This document shows positions 36,418 through 46,537 of a DNA stretch of 64,000 bases, one piece after another. The stretch covers positions 1 through 64,000 of the forward strand of contig NZ_FUYB01000023.1 of assembly GCF_900167255.1 (NCBI RefSeq), given 5' to 3'. Origin of the DNA: Thiothrix eikelboomii. GTDB taxonomy: Bacteria; Pseudomonadota; Gammaproteobacteria; Thiotrichales; Thiotrichaceae. The first letter of the stretch is position 1. Each line of letters starts with the position of its first letter. A program made the position numbers and the translations under genes. A model generated the notes under the pieces. The model did not search any database. It was not told the origin of the DNA and was given only the letters and a program-made list of their open reading frames with translations.

Positions 36418-36804
36418 CTAAGGCTTTTGACCAATCAGTTCGATTTGATAACCATCAGGATCGACTAAGAAAGCAATAATGGTTGAACCTGCATTCATCG
36501 GGCCTGCTTCCCGAATAATGGTGCCCCCTGCTGCTCGCATCTTTTCACAAGCTGCATACACATCCGGCACTTCAATCGCGATATGCCCAAAAGCCGTACC
36601 CAACTCATATTCAGCCACCCCCCAGTTATAGGTTAACTCCAGCACAGTCGCTTGGGATTTCTCACCATAACCTAAAAAAACTAAAGTAAATTCACCGGCG
36701 GGATAATCTTGCCGACTCAACTCACGCATCCCCAGCACTTGCGTGTAAAAGTTTACAGAGCGTTCTAAATCCCCGACCCTAAGCATAGTGTGCAAAATTC
36801 GCAT
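36418..36804 (-). CDS. gloA: lactoylglutathione lyase (glyoxalase I)
   Basis: A 128-residue VOC-fold enzyme that converts the glutathione hemithioacetal of methylglyoxal to lactoylglutathione. The metal ligands are visible: His5 in ILHTMLRV, Glu in VLELTYNW, His in AFGHIAIEV and Glu in GYQIELI, in the order of E. coli GloA. Lies 14 bases upstream of the GIY-YIG gene's start on the same strand, perhaps co-transcribed. Confidence 0.95.
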   Translation of the reverse strand: MRILHTMLRVGDLERSVNFYTQVLGMRELSRQDYPAGEFTLVFLGYGEKSQATVLELTYNWGVAEYELGTAFGHIAIEVPDVYAACEKMRAAGGTIIREAGPMNAGSTIIAFLVDPDGYQIELIGQKP

Positions 36805-36926
36805 GGCTTGATCCTCAACTCGTTTAAATAAGGATCATAACGCAAACAGGCTCGGCTGGAAAAATGCTTTCTCAAGCTCAGCTCAAGCTCTACCATAAGT
36901 ACCTCTAGTTAATGAAAGGATGGTCC

Positions 36927-37412
36927 GTGAATTTGATAGCGCGCTGGTTGATTAATCTGGGGCTGCTAGTCTCGATCTGCCTATTTGCGACGGGGGTATT
37001 TGCGCCCTTGATGGAATTAGAAAAATTTTGGATATTTAAAAATCAGTTTTCACTCTATTCCGGCTTATATGACCTCTGGTTGCAAGGCGAGCATTTCCTA
37101 TTCATTTTTCTATTTTTATTTAGCATTCTCACCCCTTTAGTCAAAATTTTCGGCTTAGCGCTAGTAGCCAATAGCCCGGAAGCTTATCAATTACGGCATC
37201 GACGTTTTTTGCAAGTTTTAGCGGTTTGGGGAAAATGGTCGATGCTCGATGTGTTTGTCGTTGCCCTATTATTTGTAGCCGTGAAACTAGGGGCTTTAGC
37301 CAATATTACCGTCCATTATGGTTTATATTTGTTCGCAAGCTCAGTGATTTTGGTACAAATTTTAAGTTTATACTTGTATTTAGATAGCAAAAAACCAGCA
37401 AAACTAGGCTAA
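36927..37412 (+). CDS. PqiA-family membrane protein (single domain)
   Basis: A 161-residue protein with four TM segments. It resembles one half of paraquat-inducible protein A: ATGVFAPLMELEKFWIF, FSILTPLVKIFGLALV, VWGKWSMLDVFVVALLFVAVK. PqiA/LetA proteins work with MCE proteins in lipid transport. No cytoplasmic Cys4 zinc site is seen, and no pqiB is adjacent. GTG 36927 is preferred because AAAGGA lies six bases upstream; ATG 36912 is the alternative. Confidence 0.82.
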   Translation: MNLIARWLINLGLLVSICLFATGVFAPLMELEKFWIFKNQFSLYSGLYDLWLQGEHFLFIFLFLFSILTPLVKIFGLALVANSPEAYQLRHRRFLQVLAVWGKWSMLDVFVVALLFVAVKLGALANITVHYGLYLFASSVILVQILSLYLYLDSKKPAKLG

Positions 37413-37515
37413 GACCACGTTAAGTCTCCAGCCTACACTACACTAACCTTAGATTGATTGAGTGCTAATTTGCTAAAATCACGCCACCGTTTCAAGCTAA
37501 CAGCGAGGAAACCTG

Positions 37516-38178
37516 ATGAAACGCTTCATTTTATGCCTGAGCCTCAGTGCTTGCCTACCACTGACTGCCTATGCAGCGGGTTTTGATTGCACTAAAGCCA
37601 AAACCGATGCAGAAAAAACAATTTGTAACACCACCAGCCTTTCAGATTTAGATGAGATTTTAGTCCTCAGCTTCAATAAAGCAGCAGCGACTAGTGCTGA
37701 TGCCAAAGCCTTAAAAACTGCCCAACTCAACTGGCTTAAATCTCGTGATCTGTGTGCTACTGATGTTGACTGCCTCACGAATAGCTATGCTGCACGCTTA
37801 AGTGAGCTGATCAATTTAGTTGCCAATCGACCTGATACGACTAAACCGCCCCCCTCATCAACTACCCCACAGCCGAACGAGCCTGCGACTGATCCTGAAA
37901 CAACCGCAACACCCACTGGCCAGACCTTAGTCGGAACGATTGCAAGCTATGAATGCGGTGATAATTGCTATCTGACGGTGAAAGATGAACAAGGCAAAGA
38001 TCATGTGGCCTTATGCACTGCACCAGAATGCGCTAGCTGGAATGAAGTGGCAGAAATGCCCGCAAGTTTTCTGCAAAAGAAAGTGCAAGTAAGCCTTGGC
38101 CGCGCAAAACAATACGATGGCGCAGGCAATGAAATGGGTGAAATGGATGCTTTTGATAGCCTCACGCTCTTGGAATAA
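37516..38178 (+). CDS. secreted protein with LprI-like (DUF1311) domain
   Basis: A 220-residue protein with a signal peptide cleaved near AYAAGF. The LprI/DUF1311 domain (about 20-95) has the pattern FDCTKAKTDAEKTICNTTSL and QLNWLKSRDLC with four Cys that should form disulfides. A Pro/Thr-rich linker (about 108-130) joins a C-terminal domain with two more Cys pairs (YECGDNCYLTV, CTAPECASW). LprI is a lysozyme-inhibitor lipoprotein; this protein lacks a lipobox. The C-terminal domain is unidentified. Confidence 0.8.
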   Translation: MKRFILCLSLSACLPLTAYAAGFDCTKAKTDAEKTICNTTSLSDLDEILVLSFNKAAATSADAKALKTAQLNWLKSRDLCATDVDCLTNSYAARLSELINLVANRPDTTKPPPSSTTPQPNEPATDPETTATPTGQTLVGTIASYECGDNCYLTVKDEQGKDHVALCTAPECASWNEVAEMPASFLQKKVQVSLGRAKQYDGAGNEMGEMDAFDSLTLLE

Positions 38179-38224
38179 AACATGCTAAACTAGCCCTAGT
38201 ATTATAAAAAATAGGAGATAAAAC

Positions 38225-38725
38225 ATGGGCTTCCATCCAATCGGGCTAGTCACTGCTGGCTTGTTTTCATTGTTCGTATTGAGCACACAAGCCTTTGCTG
38301 CAGGCACTATTCAGGGTAAACGTTTTCAAGATTGGGGTGGCAATTGTCAAAGCCTAGCCCAAGGACAAGGTCGCCATTGCTATTTAGAACAAGTCCTCCA
38401 AGATGGTGAGCAAAAGGTCATGATTAGCGTGATTGGCTACCGTCCGGGACAAAGCCTGCCTAGTATGGCTTTTGAATTGCCACCGAATATTCACCTCGCC
38501 GCAGGCTTTACTTTGAGTATGAACCAAGGCCCGATTACACGCTTTAAAGGTTCATGCACGCAACAACGCTGTACGGCGAGCTTTCAACTCACCGCCAGCA
38601 TTCTGCAGCAATTTCAACGCGGTCAAACGGCACAGTTGAGCTATTTATCCACCCCGCATAAACGTCCTGTCGACTTACCTTTATCCTTAATGGGGATAAC
38701 TGCAGGCTTAAAAGCACTACGCTAG
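38225..38725 (+). CDS. invasion-associated locus B (IalB) family secreted protein
   Basis: A 166-residue protein with a signal peptide (to about AFAAGT). The IalB pattern is visible: a QDWGGNC Cys pair with HCYLEQ, GSCTQQRCTASFQL with two more Cys, and a closing SLMGITAGLKAL that matches the family's GF-x-AL end. IalB homologues are periplasmic or envelope proteins of uncertain function, despite the name. Lies 46 bases after the LprI-like gene, probably in one transcript. Confidence 0.8.
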   Translation: MGFHPIGLVTAGLFSLFVLSTQAFAAGTIQGKRFQDWGGNCQSLAQGQGRHCYLEQVLQDGEQKVMISVIGYRPGQSLPSMAFELPPNIHLAAGFTLSMNQGPITRFKGSCTQQRCTASFQLTASILQQFQRGQTAQLSYLSTPHKRPVDLPLSLMGITAGLKALR

Positions 38726-38736
38726 TAAGCCTTAAG

Positions 38737-38768
38737 CGAGTAACAGGGCAAGTAACCCGCCCTGCTCG
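38737..38768. terminator. possible terminator hairpin between convergent genes
   Basis: CGAG-TAA-CAGGGC pairs with GCCCTG-CTCG with a three-base bulge, between the convergent IalB-like and peroxidase genes. No T-run follows, so termination is uncertain. Confidence 0.35.
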
Positions 38769-38779
38769 TTGATGCTCAG

Positions 38780-40660
38780 TTAACCTAATAAACCTTTGGC
38801 TAATGCGTCTTGCAATAAGCGAATTTGCTCGGGGTCAGGTGTAGTCACAGGCTCTACTGCTGTAGTCGCTGGAGCAGCACCTCTTGCGGTCGCCATCATA
38901 GGTTCAGCGGCGGCTGTTGCGGCTTGACCAGTGGTTTGTGCCTGTAAATGCAGATTAGATGCTAAGAAAGCATGGTCTTGAACATTTTGAATCGTCGTAT
39001 TGCGTTGAATCACCTCGGCTAAAGTCAGTTTATTTAAGTCCTGCAACTGTTGACCTGAGAACTGATTTTCATACCAGAAGCGATCCCCATCCCGTAAAGC
39101 TTCAAACTGCTGAGTCAAAATAGTGGTCAGTGTTTCACCTGCCAAAGAATCACCCGTGTATTTCTCTGCTAAACCACCCACCCATAAATCGACCTCATCT
39201 GGGCTATCATAAACTTGTGCTAATTTCTGCCCAAAATCGCCTTGCCAAATAGGATCATCAAAACTTTCAATCCGTGATAACCCCAAAGACTCCCGCACAT
39301 CATTGTAACCTGCCAACCCATGATCACGTCCGCGCTGCAGATTGATAGCCACTAAATCTAAGCCACCCGCACCGGGTTGACCGAATAAGAAATTGCGCAC
39401 ATCATCAATCACCATCGGGTCAAAGGCTTGAGCCGTTTGAGACATACCGCCTCGCAAGAAAGGTTCGATACCGGATTCAGTGACTAAACTGGGTTTGCCA
39501 AAGGCATCCCGTAAAGCGACATTGCCCTCAGCCAGCTCATTACCATTCTCATCCAAACGCAATAAAGTCGGGGAAAGCATCGTATGCCCGAAGCGGAAGG
39601 CAGCGGCGGCAAATTCGTTATTTATCGCTGCGTTTTGGATTGGATCATAGCCTTGATAAGTCGCTAAGGCATCTTCACCTAATAAATTGGGTAGAAACTC
39701 GTTATAAGTAATTGCTTGGATTTCTGCGACCACCGTCCGGCGCGCTTCTTGATAAAGCTTTTCATCAGACCAAGTAGGATGATTCGCCGCTAATTCATCC
39801 GCAATTCGATTATGCTCGCGCATCCAAATGGTGTGCATCGAGGTTAAAGCAGGGTTCTCATTAGAACGCTCATCACCTGCGATAAAAGCACCATTGGCAT
39901 CTTTCGGTAGTAAATTACCTTCACTGGTCTTTAATTTACCCCCTGCAAAAGAGCGTAAAGCATCAGCCGTCGCTTGATCTGAGCCATACACATTAGAACC
40001 ATCAAGATAAGCTGTAATGCTATTGGTTTGTTGGGCAATCCCGTTGGCATCGACTACTGAATTGCTGCGTGTTACTGGAATCGTGGCGGTACCCGTCCCC
40101 TGCGGATCAAAATAGGGATCACCTGCAGGGACAGGAATCCCCATACCCACACCCGTATTAGCATGTACTAAGGACATATCATGGTCTAAGAACTGACCCC
40201 ACATCCAGAAAATATCGCTTAAACCTTTACGATTCGCCGTGCTTTCTGTTTGCGCCGCGACGGCATTACTCACCTCACGAGCGCTCGGCAAATTAACTTC
40301 TGTGGAGCCACCCGGTTCACGACTACTATCTTTAGGAGCTAGCCTTGATAGCGAGGTATTTTGTTTACCCCAATCAGGGTTTTGTAGATTATTTCCGCTA
40401 CCGTCTGCACTGCGGTATTCTTGCGGTTGCTGTTGGTTGATTTGCTCCAACAGTTGTTTCAGTAGTTCGATTAAAAAATTCAGTAGAATATTAAAAATTG
40501 GATGATTGCCATTACCCCCCCGGAAACTAGTTGCAAAACTATCGACGCCTGTCAGATTTTGGACTGCAAAACTATTCGTGAGTGGGGTATCTAAACCAGC
40601 TGCATTTTTGAAATGATTAGAGCTTGGCTGAGTAGGTCTATGATTGATTAAATTACGCAT
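38780..40660 (-). CDS. animal-type haem peroxidase (peroxidasin-like)
   Basis: A 626-residue protein of the peroxidase-cyclooxygenase superfamily. The distal His is in FLDHDMSLV, the calcium loop follows with a YLDGSNVYGS element, SMHTIWMREHNRIA carries the conserved Arg, and FRFGHTMLSP holds the proximal haem-ligand His. NLQRGRDHGL is also present. These enzymes use hydrogen peroxide to oxidise halides or phenols. There is no N-terminal signal peptide; residues about 60-80 are hydrophobic and Gln-rich, and the last 60 residues are Ala/Thr-rich. ATG 40660 has AAGGAAAG upstream. Confidence 0.9.
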   Translation of the reverse strand: MRNLINHRPTQPSSNHFKNAAGLDTPLTNSFAVQNLTGVDSFATSFRGGNGNHPIFNILLNFLIELLKQLLEQINQQQPQEYRSADGSGNNLQNPDWGKQNTSLSRLAPKDSSREPGGSTEVNLPSAREVSNAVAAQTESTANRKGLSDIFWMWGQFLDHDMSLVHANTGVGMGIPVPAGDPYFDPQGTGTATIPVTRSNSVVDANGIAQQTNSITAYLDGSNVYGSDQATADALRSFAGGKLKTSEGNLLPKDANGAFIAGDERSNENPALTSMHTIWMREHNRIADELAANHPTWSDEKLYQEARRTVVAEIQAITYNEFLPNLLGEDALATYQGYDPIQNAAINNEFAAAAFRFGHTMLSPTLLRLDENGNELAEGNVALRDAFGKPSLVTESGIEPFLRGGMSQTAQAFDPMVIDDVRNFLFGQPGAGGLDLVAINLQRGRDHGLAGYNDVRESLGLSRIESFDDPIWQGDFGQKLAQVYDSPDEVDLWVGGLAEKYTGDSLAGETLTTILTQQFEALRDGDRFWYENQFSGQQLQDLNKLTLAEVIQRNTTIQNVQDHAFLASNLHLQAQTTGQAATAAAEPMMATARGAAPATTAVEPVTTPDPEQIRLLQDALAKGLLG

Positions 40661-40884
40661 ATTGATCTTTCCTTGATTTAGACTGAAGTATCGGTGATCA
40701 GTCAGCAGGACTATCATCAAAAATTCATTGGTAAGACGACAATATCGCTACTCTTTGCCGTTCAAATTCTTAAGATAACTGGTAAAAATTAAGGGAATTG
40801 GCAGTAACCTGAAAAGAGCTTTGAGAAAGTATGGAGAGAACTTGAAAAGATTTAAGGATCAATCACTAAACACTTGAAAAAAAT

Positions 40885-40907
40885 AAGGCTGCCGAAGCAG
40901 CAGCCTT
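40885..40907 (-). terminator. rho-independent terminator after doxX-like gene
   Basis: AAGGCTGC (40885-40892) pairs with GCAGCCTT (40900-40907); on the minus strand the stem is followed by ATTTTTTT. The rest of the 297-base gap 40661-40957 shows only the AT-rich leader of the peroxidase gene. Confidence 0.85.
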
Positions 40908-40957
40908 AAACCTGATTATTTTGCTTAGGCCAACCAGCCTAAGTTTACTTACAAAAC

Positions 40958-41596
40958 TTAAACTTTATTCATTCTCGTTCTTAAACCCGGCTCATCGGTG
41001 GCATCAACCTCAAACGGATCATGCCGAGCAGCCTCTGCATTTTCCACTTTACGAGCAAAATTACGATAGATATACCAATCCAAACTAAACCAACGCCCTG
41101 CCCCCATAAAAAATAGCGTGAGGAGCAGCACAAAATACGTGGTATATAAAGCAAAGGGTGTCGAACCCAGCGTGGTGTAACCATGTTCAAGGAAGAATTG
41201 TTTAGCCGCAGGCCCAACCCCAGTCAAGCCACCGACCGCTTGTAAGCCTAAAACAACCACGACTACGAACAGACCTAAGACGATCCACCGCACTGCAAAA
41301 CCTAAAATCAATAAAATAGCCCCAGCGACTTCAAGCCCACCCACCAGCGCTGAACCTGTCGCCCCCAAGCCACTTAAGATCGTGTCATTCATCGCACTCG
41401 CACCAGCCATAAAAGCCTCTTGGTTCCACCAAGTCAAAGGGTTATACCAAACAAAATCAGCAGCACTAAATAAACCTAAGCGCTTGACCCCATCCACCCA
41501 GAAAATCGGTGCTAATAAGAGACGAATCGCTAAAGGCGCTAAGAAATCGAACACCCTTAGCCAATTCAGGCTAAAGAAACCCAGCAGAAATTTCAT
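40958..41596 (-). CDS. DoxX family membrane protein
   Basis: A 212-residue inner-membrane protein with four main TM segments and the DoxX pattern (LAIRLLLAPIFWVDGVKRLG, GGLEVAGAILLILGFAVRW). The tail is hydrophilic and charged. DoxX proteins occur in quinone-linked sulfur oxidation complexes and in redox-stress systems; no partner is adjacent here. Monocistronic by its terminator at 40885. Confidence 0.85.
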   Translation of the reverse strand: MKFLLGFFSLNWLRVFDFLAPLAIRLLLAPIFWVDGVKRLGLFSAADFVWYNPLTWWNQEAFMAGASAMNDTILSGLGATGSALVGGLEVAGAILLILGFAVRWIVLGLFVVVVVLGLQAVGGLTGVGPAAKQFFLEHGYTTLGSTPFALYTTYFVLLLTLFFMGAGRWFSLDWYIYRNFARKVENAEAARHDPFEVDATDEPGLRTRMNKV

Positions 41597-41705
41597 GATA
41601 ACTCCTAAAAAAAGAAAAGCGTTGGCCGCTTAAAGAGCACACCCTAGCTGGAGTATATACGCATCGGCAGCATTTTTTTGAGGCAACTTCCGCCGAAATA
41701 GCCAG

Positions 41706-43598
41706 TTAATGCGCTACTTGACGGGGTACAGCCATCAGCTTAGGTTGAACCTCTGGTTTAGGCGCATAGCTAGCACGAATACGACGTATTAAACTGGCCG
41801 CATCCAATTCACAAGCAACCAATTGCTGTTCACGCAAGGCATGCTCAATATAAGTATCGGGAATGCCTAGATTCAGTACCCGCACGGTAAGGCCCGCCCG
41901 AGTCAAATACTCATTGACTGCACTACCTGCCCCACCTTGCACCGCATTGTCCTCTAAGGTCACCAGTAGCGTATGGCTTTTTACCATTGTCTGGATCAGG
42001 CTTTCATCTAAGGGTTTAACAAACCGCATATTCACCAAGCTCGCATCTAAACTATCTGCAGCCTGCTGAGCCTCAGCCAGTAAAGAACCAAATAATAAAA
42101 TAGCAATGCCTGAGTGCCCTTCACGCAATAACTCGCCTTTACCAATGGCTAAAGCCTGCATTGTTTTTTCGGGTAACACGCCAATGCCTTTACCTCGTGG
42201 ATAACGTACCGCACAGGGTCCTTTTTGCTGGAAAGCGGTAAATAGCATTTGCCGACACTCATCTTCATGGGCGGGCGTCATCACCAACATATTCGGGATA
42301 CAGCGCAAATAAGACAGATCATAATTCCCCGAATGTGTCGGGCCATCCGCGCCCACTAAACCCGCACGATCAATCGCAAACACCACCGGTAAATTCTGAA
42401 TGGCCACATCATGGATCAACTGATCATAAGCACGTTGCAAGAAAGTTGAATAAATCGCCACCACCGGCTTCATACCCTCGCAGGCTAAACCAGCCGCCAA
42501 GGTGACGGCATGCTGCTCAGCAATCCCCACATCAAAATAACGCTCGGGATATTGCTCTGCAAATTTGACTAAACCCGAGCCTTCACGCATCGCAGGGGTA
42601 ATCGCTACCAAACGCTGATCAAGAGCCGCCATATCACATAACCAAGCCCCGAACACTTCGGTATAAGTGGGCGTTGCCGCTTTTTTACCTGCCACCAAGC
42701 CTGTTTTTAAATTAAACGGTGTAACCCCGTGATAAGTACAAGGATCATCTTCAGCTGGCTCATAACCCTTGCCCTTTTGCGTGATCACATGTAGCAAGCG
42801 TGGGCCTTTAATCTGACTGAGATTGCGCATCACGCTGACCATCTCACTCACATCATGCCCATCAATCGGGCCATAATATTTAAAGCCCATTTCCTCGAAC
42901 AAAGTACCGGGTAGCACCATGCCCTTCATATGCTCTTCCGTGAGCTTGGCAAGTTTGGAAAGCGATTTACTACTGGATAAGACTTTCTTGCCATTCTCGC
43001 GCATGCTCGAATACATACGCCCTGAGAGTAACCGCGTCAGATATTTACGTAAGGCACCCACATTCGGTGAAATCGACATTTCGTTATCATTCAGAACGAC
43101 CAACAAATCCGCATCCAAATCACCTGCATGATTGAGCGCTTCATAAGCCATACCCGCTGTCATTGCCCCATCGCCAATCACAGCAATCGCTTGCCAAGCT
43201 TCGCCTTTTTGCTTAGCGGCTAATGCCATCCCTAATGCCGCTGCAATCGAAGTACTCGAATGCCCCACCCCAAAGGTATCGTAAGGGCTTTCACTGCGTT
43301 TAGGAAAACCCGCCAAACCCTCGGCTTGGCGAATGCTATGCATTAACTCGCGGCGACCCGTCAGAATTTTATGCGCATAGGCTTGATGCCCAACATCCCA
43401 AACGAGGCGATCTTGCGGGGTATTAAAGACATAATGCAGGGCAACCGTAAGTTCAACTGTACCTAGATTAGACGAAAAGTGCCCACCACCTGTCGAAACA
43501 CTGCTGAGAAGAAAATCACGAATTTCTTGACAGAGATCAGGCAAGGCATCCGCTTCCAAACGGCGCAAATCAGCTGGCGACTGGATAGATTCAAGCAT
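41706..43598 (-). CDS. dxs: 1-deoxy-D-xylulose-5-phosphate synthase
   Basis: A 630-residue thiamine-diphosphate enzyme that condenses pyruvate and glyceraldehyde-3-phosphate, the first step of the MEP isoprenoid pathway. Visible are [15 protein letters not shown] near the N-terminus, the ThDP motif [30 protein letters not shown] and the transketolase pyrimidine-domain [18 protein letters not shown] 43598 is chosen for its GAGG at good spacing; a GTG lies 12 bases upstream. Downstream of ispA in the same operon. Confidence 0.96.
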   Translation of the reverse strand: MLESIQSPADLRRLEADALPDLCQEIRDFLLSSVSTGGGHFSSNLGTVELTVALHYVFNTPQDRLVWDVGHQAYAHKILTGRRELMHSIRQAEGLAGFPKRSESPYDTFGVGHSSTSIAAALGMALAAKQKGEAWQAIAVIGDGAMTAGMAYEALNHAGDLDADLLVVLNDNEMSISPNVGALRKYLTRLLSGRMYSSMRENGKKVLSSSKSLSKLAKLTEEHMKGMVLPGTLFEEMGFKYYGPIDGHDVSEMVSVMRNLSQIKGPRLLHVITQKGKGYEPAEDDPCTYHGVTPFNLKTGLVAGKKAATPTYTEVFGAWLCDMAALDQRLVAITPAMREGSGLVKFAEQYPERYFDVGIAEQHAVTLAAGLACEGMKPVVAIYSTFLQRAYDQLIHDVAIQNLPVVFAIDRAGLVGADGPTHSGNYDLSYLRCIPNMLVMTPAHEDECRQMLFTAFQQKGPCAVRYPRGKGIGVLPEKTMQALAIGKGELLREGHSGIAILLFGSLLAEAQQAADSLDASLVNMRFVKPLDESLIQTMVKSHTLLVTLEDNAVQGGAGSAVNEYLTRAGLTVRVLNLGIPDTYIEHALREQQLVACELDAASLIRRIRASYAPKPEVQPKLMAVPRQVAH

Positions 43599-43652
43599 GC
43601 GCGACCTCACTCAATACGAATAATTTTACTAGCAGTAAGGGTTGGCTAACAC

Positions 43653-44534
43653 TTACCGCACCCGTTTAACGGTAAACTCAGCGATTTCCAATAATAAAGG
43701 GGCATTCAACCCCTCTAAAGCAGCGACTGCTTCTAAATATAATTCATCTAATTTGCGCTTAGCCGCACTCATTCCCATCACTGAAGGATAAGTCGGTTTG
43801 CCAGCTGCCGCATCAGCACCACGTGTCTTACCCAAAGTCTGAGTATCGCTTTCTATATCTAAGATGTCATCTTGAACTTGAAACGCTAAGCCTAAACACT
43901 TGGCATAATGATCCAGTTGTATCAGCTGCCGCTCAACTAAAGCCGGTGCAGCATAAGCCGCTAACAGGACTGAACTACGAATTAAAGCCCCAGTTTTATG
44001 GATATGCATTTGCTCAAGCTCAAGCTCAGTTAGGGCTTGACCAACTGCCGCTAAATCAATCGCTTGCCCACCCACCATGCCGCGTGAACCGGAAGCGATA
44101 CTCAGCTGCTGAATCATGCGTAGACGTTGCTGAGCCGAGATGGGTTCATCGGCTTGAGTCAGCAATTGAAAGGCCAAAGCTTGTAGCGCATCGCCTGCTA
44201 GAATAGCCGTCGCTTCATCATAGGCACAATGACAACTAGGCTTACCACGCCGCAAATCATCATCATCCATCGCGGGCAAATCATCATGAATCAGCGAATA
44301 CACATGAATCAGTTCAATGGCTGCAGCTGGAAAATCTAAAATTTCTGGGGCTAAGCCCAAAGTTTCACCCGTTGCATAAACCAGCAAAGGGCGCATACGC
44401 TTACCACCATTCAACACCGAATAGCGCATCGCCGTATGCAAACGCTGAGGCAAGATTTCAACCGAGGGCAAGACCCGCTCTAAAACGGCCTCGATACGGG
44501 TTTGATACGCTTGCAAAGCAGGACTAATCACCAT
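43653..44534 (-). CDS. ispA: farnesyl diphosphate synthase (geranyltranstransferase)
   Basis: A 293-residue all-helical prenyltransferase that joins IPP to DMAPP and GPP. It has the first Asp-rich motif in HDDLPAMDDDDLRRG, the second in FQVQDDILDIESD, and NGGKRMRPLLV for IPP binding. The ATG at 44534 overlaps the xseB stop (TGATG). The order xseB-ispA-dxs is the classic gammaproteobacterial one. Confidence 0.96.
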   Translation of the reverse strand: MVISPALQAYQTRIEAVLERVLPSVEILPQRLHTAMRYSVLNGGKRMRPLLVYATGETLGLAPEILDFPAAAIELIHVYSLIHDDLPAMDDDDLRRGKPSCHCAYDEATAILAGDALQALAFQLLTQADEPISAQQRLRMIQQLSIASGSRGMVGGQAIDLAAVGQALTELELEQMHIHKTGALIRSSVLLAAYAAPALVERQLIQLDHYAKCLGLAFQVQDDILDIESDTQTLGKTRGADAAAGKPTYPSVMGMSAAKRKLDELYLEAVAALEGLNAPLLLEIAEFTVKRVR

Positions 44535-44770
44535 CACTGCGCCTTATCTTCTTTAAACTCAGTGTGTGTACCATCCGCTGCCAACAGTTTGATCCGTTGC
44601 TCAGCAGCCGTGAGTTCTGCTTGACATTGGCGAGTCAATTGTACGCCCCGCTCAAACTCTTTGAGGGAAGCTTCTAAAGAAAGATCACCACTCTCCATTC
44701 TTAGCACGAGTGCTTCTAGCTCTTGCAAAGACTGTTCGAAATCTGGCTTAGTCGTTTCTTTTTTTGCCAT
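44534..44770 (-). CDS. xseB: exodeoxyribonuclease VII small subunit
   Basis: A 78-residue helical protein with the family signature [20 protein letters not shown] and [15 protein letters not shown]. It binds XseA to form exonuclease VII, which degrades single-stranded DNA. xseA is not in the window. Overlaps ispA by one base. Confidence 0.95.
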   Translation of the reverse strand: MAKKETTKPDFEQSLQELEALVLRMESGDLSLEASLKEFERGVQLTRQCQAELTAAEQRIKLLAADGTHTEFKEDKAQ

Positions 44771-44787
44771 AAATCACACTGCAACCC

Positions 44788-45096
44788 TTATTCCGTTTTT
44801 TGTTCGGGACGGACTGCAGCATAAGCAGCCAATTGCTCAGGGCTTGCTACTTGTTGGTAACGATCTTTAAATTCAGTATAAGGCATGCCATAAATAAGCT
44901 CACGCGCCTGCTCATAATCCAAAGCTACTCCGCGTTCGTTGGCAGCGCCCTGATACCATTTTGACATGCAATTACGGCAAAACCCGGCCAGATTCATTAA
45001 ATCAATATTTTGCACATCCGTGCGTTTTTGGAAGTGTCCAACTAATTTACGCCAAGCCGCTGCCTCTATTTCTAAGCGAGTCTGTTCATCCATCAT
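44788..45096 (-). CDS. DUF1244 domain protein
   Basis: A 102-residue protein with the family core WRKLVGHFQKRTDVQNIDLM and LAGFCRNCMSKWY, including a conserved C-x-x-C. The function of the family is unknown; it is widespread in proteobacteria. AGGA stands six bases before ATG 45096 and follows the zapD stop directly, so it is likely in the zapD transcript. Confidence 0.88.
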   Translation of the reverse strand: MMDEQTRLEIEAAAWRKLVGHFQKRTDVQNIDLMNLAGFCRNCMSKWYQGAANERGVALDYEQARELIYGMPYTEFKDRYQQVASPEQLAAYAAVRPEQKTE

Positions 45097-45104
45097 TTGA
45101 TCCT

Positions 45105-45854
45105 TTAAAACGCGCATAACTTCAGACGGAAGGTGACATCTTCCGGCAATTGCTTCCCACGCTCTGACAGCATGTCCACCTCCACAAACCGCAGAGAAAA
45201 GCGCTGCTTGCCCGAACTGATTTCTGGGTAAATATTTTTATTCGCAGGCAACTCTAATTGTAATAACTGATAGGCCTTGGTTAAACCCAAAGACATTTGA
45301 AAAAAGCCATCACGGGCGGTGTATTCTTCGCCATCACAATAAGTGCGCATGAGATTCAGAATATAGGAAATCGCATCGGATGCAATGACAAAAGGTTGAC
45401 CCCAACTCACTAAATCGGCAACTCGCACTTGTGCCTCTTGCTCTTGCCATTGATTCAAAAGCGGAATATCGACCCCATTCATACCACCGGGCAAAGAAGT
45501 ACGTTGCCTTAAACTACTGAAAAAAATGTGTGAGCGTAAGTGTTGACCTAAAGCTCCGCGTAAATGGTACAGCTCATTAGCATGCTGATTGAGGGCTTCG
45601 AGGGTTTGATCTTGTTGATTTTGAACATCGAAATCACGCCGTACTGATTGGGCAACGCGATCTAATTCCTTGATCACATCACTTTTAATATCAATCCGAG
45701 CGGATAGATTATACAAATCCAAGAGAATATCTAAAGCGGCTAAAGTATCCGCCTGATCCGCTTGCACTAGATGATAGCGAAAGCGCTTAACCAAAAACTC
45801 AAGCCGCAGGAAAAGCCTGATCTTTTCATTGAGCGGTTGTTCGTAGATGGTCAT
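45105..45854 (-). CDS. zapD: cell division protein ZapD
   Basis: A 249-residue protein that cross-links FtsZ filaments at midcell. The N-terminus YEQPLNEKIRLFLRLE and the segments FFSSLRQRTSLPGG and GFFQMSLGLTKAYQLLQLEL match ZapD (YacF). Together with coaE upstream this is the coaE-zapD arrangement seen in E. coli, here followed by a DUF1244 gene rather than yacG. Confidence 0.93.
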   Translation of the reverse strand: MTIYEQPLNEKIRLFLRLEFLVKRFRYHLVQADQADTLAALDILLDLYNLSARIDIKSDVIKELDRVAQSVRRDFDVQNQQDQTLEALNQHANELYHLRGALGQHLRSHIFFSSLRQRTSLPGGMNGVDIPLLNQWQEQEAQVRVADLVSWGQPFVIASDAISYILNLMRTYCDGEEYTARDGFFQMSLGLTKAYQLLQLELPANKNIYPEISSGKQRFSLRFVEVDMLSERGKQLPEDVTFRLKLCAF

Positions 45855-45913
45855 AAGGCCTAACTCAATAAGATTAACGTTAAATACTAAAATAAACCTG
45901 CCTAAACGGCAAA

Positions 45914-46519
45914 TTAACTACTGGAGAGACCGAGAAATTTCTTATGAAGTTGGTTGACTTGGAATTCCAGTACGGCTTGGGTCGAAGTATTATCTAATAG
46001 ATCACTGGCCGCTTGCAGCCTTAAATCACGTGATGCCTGTATTTGCATAATTTGCTGGGTTTGGCTATCAGCCGTCTGATCCCTTGCTCTCACCCGCTCA
46101 AGCTGCTGATGCGGTAAGCAATCGACCACCACAATCCGATCAAATAGCGTTTGATAACCCTGTTCGACTAGCAAGGGTACATCAACCAACACATAAGCCG
46201 CCCCTGATTCAAACGCAACCTGCATCGCTTGTCCAATTCGCTTATGAATAATAGGATGCAAGATAGCTTCTAGTTGAGTCCGCGCCTTCGGTTCTTTAAA
46301 AATAAATTCTCGCAGCCATCCACGATTTAACTCACCCTCAGCGGTGAGCACTGCCGCACCGAACACCTTAGCCACCTGTAATAAGGCTGGCTCACCGGGT
46401 TGGACGACTTCGCGTGCAATCTGGTCCGCATCGACAATCGGCACACCTAAACCACGAAATAGCGTAACTGCAGTACTTTTGCCACAGCCTATCCCGCCTG
46501 TCAAACCGACTTTCAACAT
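45914..46519 (-). CDS. coaE: dephospho-CoA kinase
   Basis: A 201-residue P-loop kinase (GLTGGIGCGKST at the N-terminus) for the last step of coenzyme A synthesis. PIVDADQIAREVV and VLVDVPLLVEQGY are further family motifs. The ATG at 46519 is used because an upstream in-frame ATG (46555) lies inside the rpsT terminator hairpin. Confidence 0.95.
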   Translation of the reverse strand: MLKVGLTGGIGCGKSTAVTLFRGLGVPIVDADQIAREVVQPGEPALLQVAKVFGAAVLTAEGELNRGWLREFIFKEPKARTQLEAILHPIIHKRIGQAMQVAFESGAAYVLVDVPLLVEQGYQTLFDRIVVVDCLPHQQLERVRARDQTADSQTQQIMQIQASRDLRLQAASDLLDNTSTQAVLEFQVNQLHKKFLGLSSS

Positions 46520-46537
46520 GAGAATCTCAATACGAAA

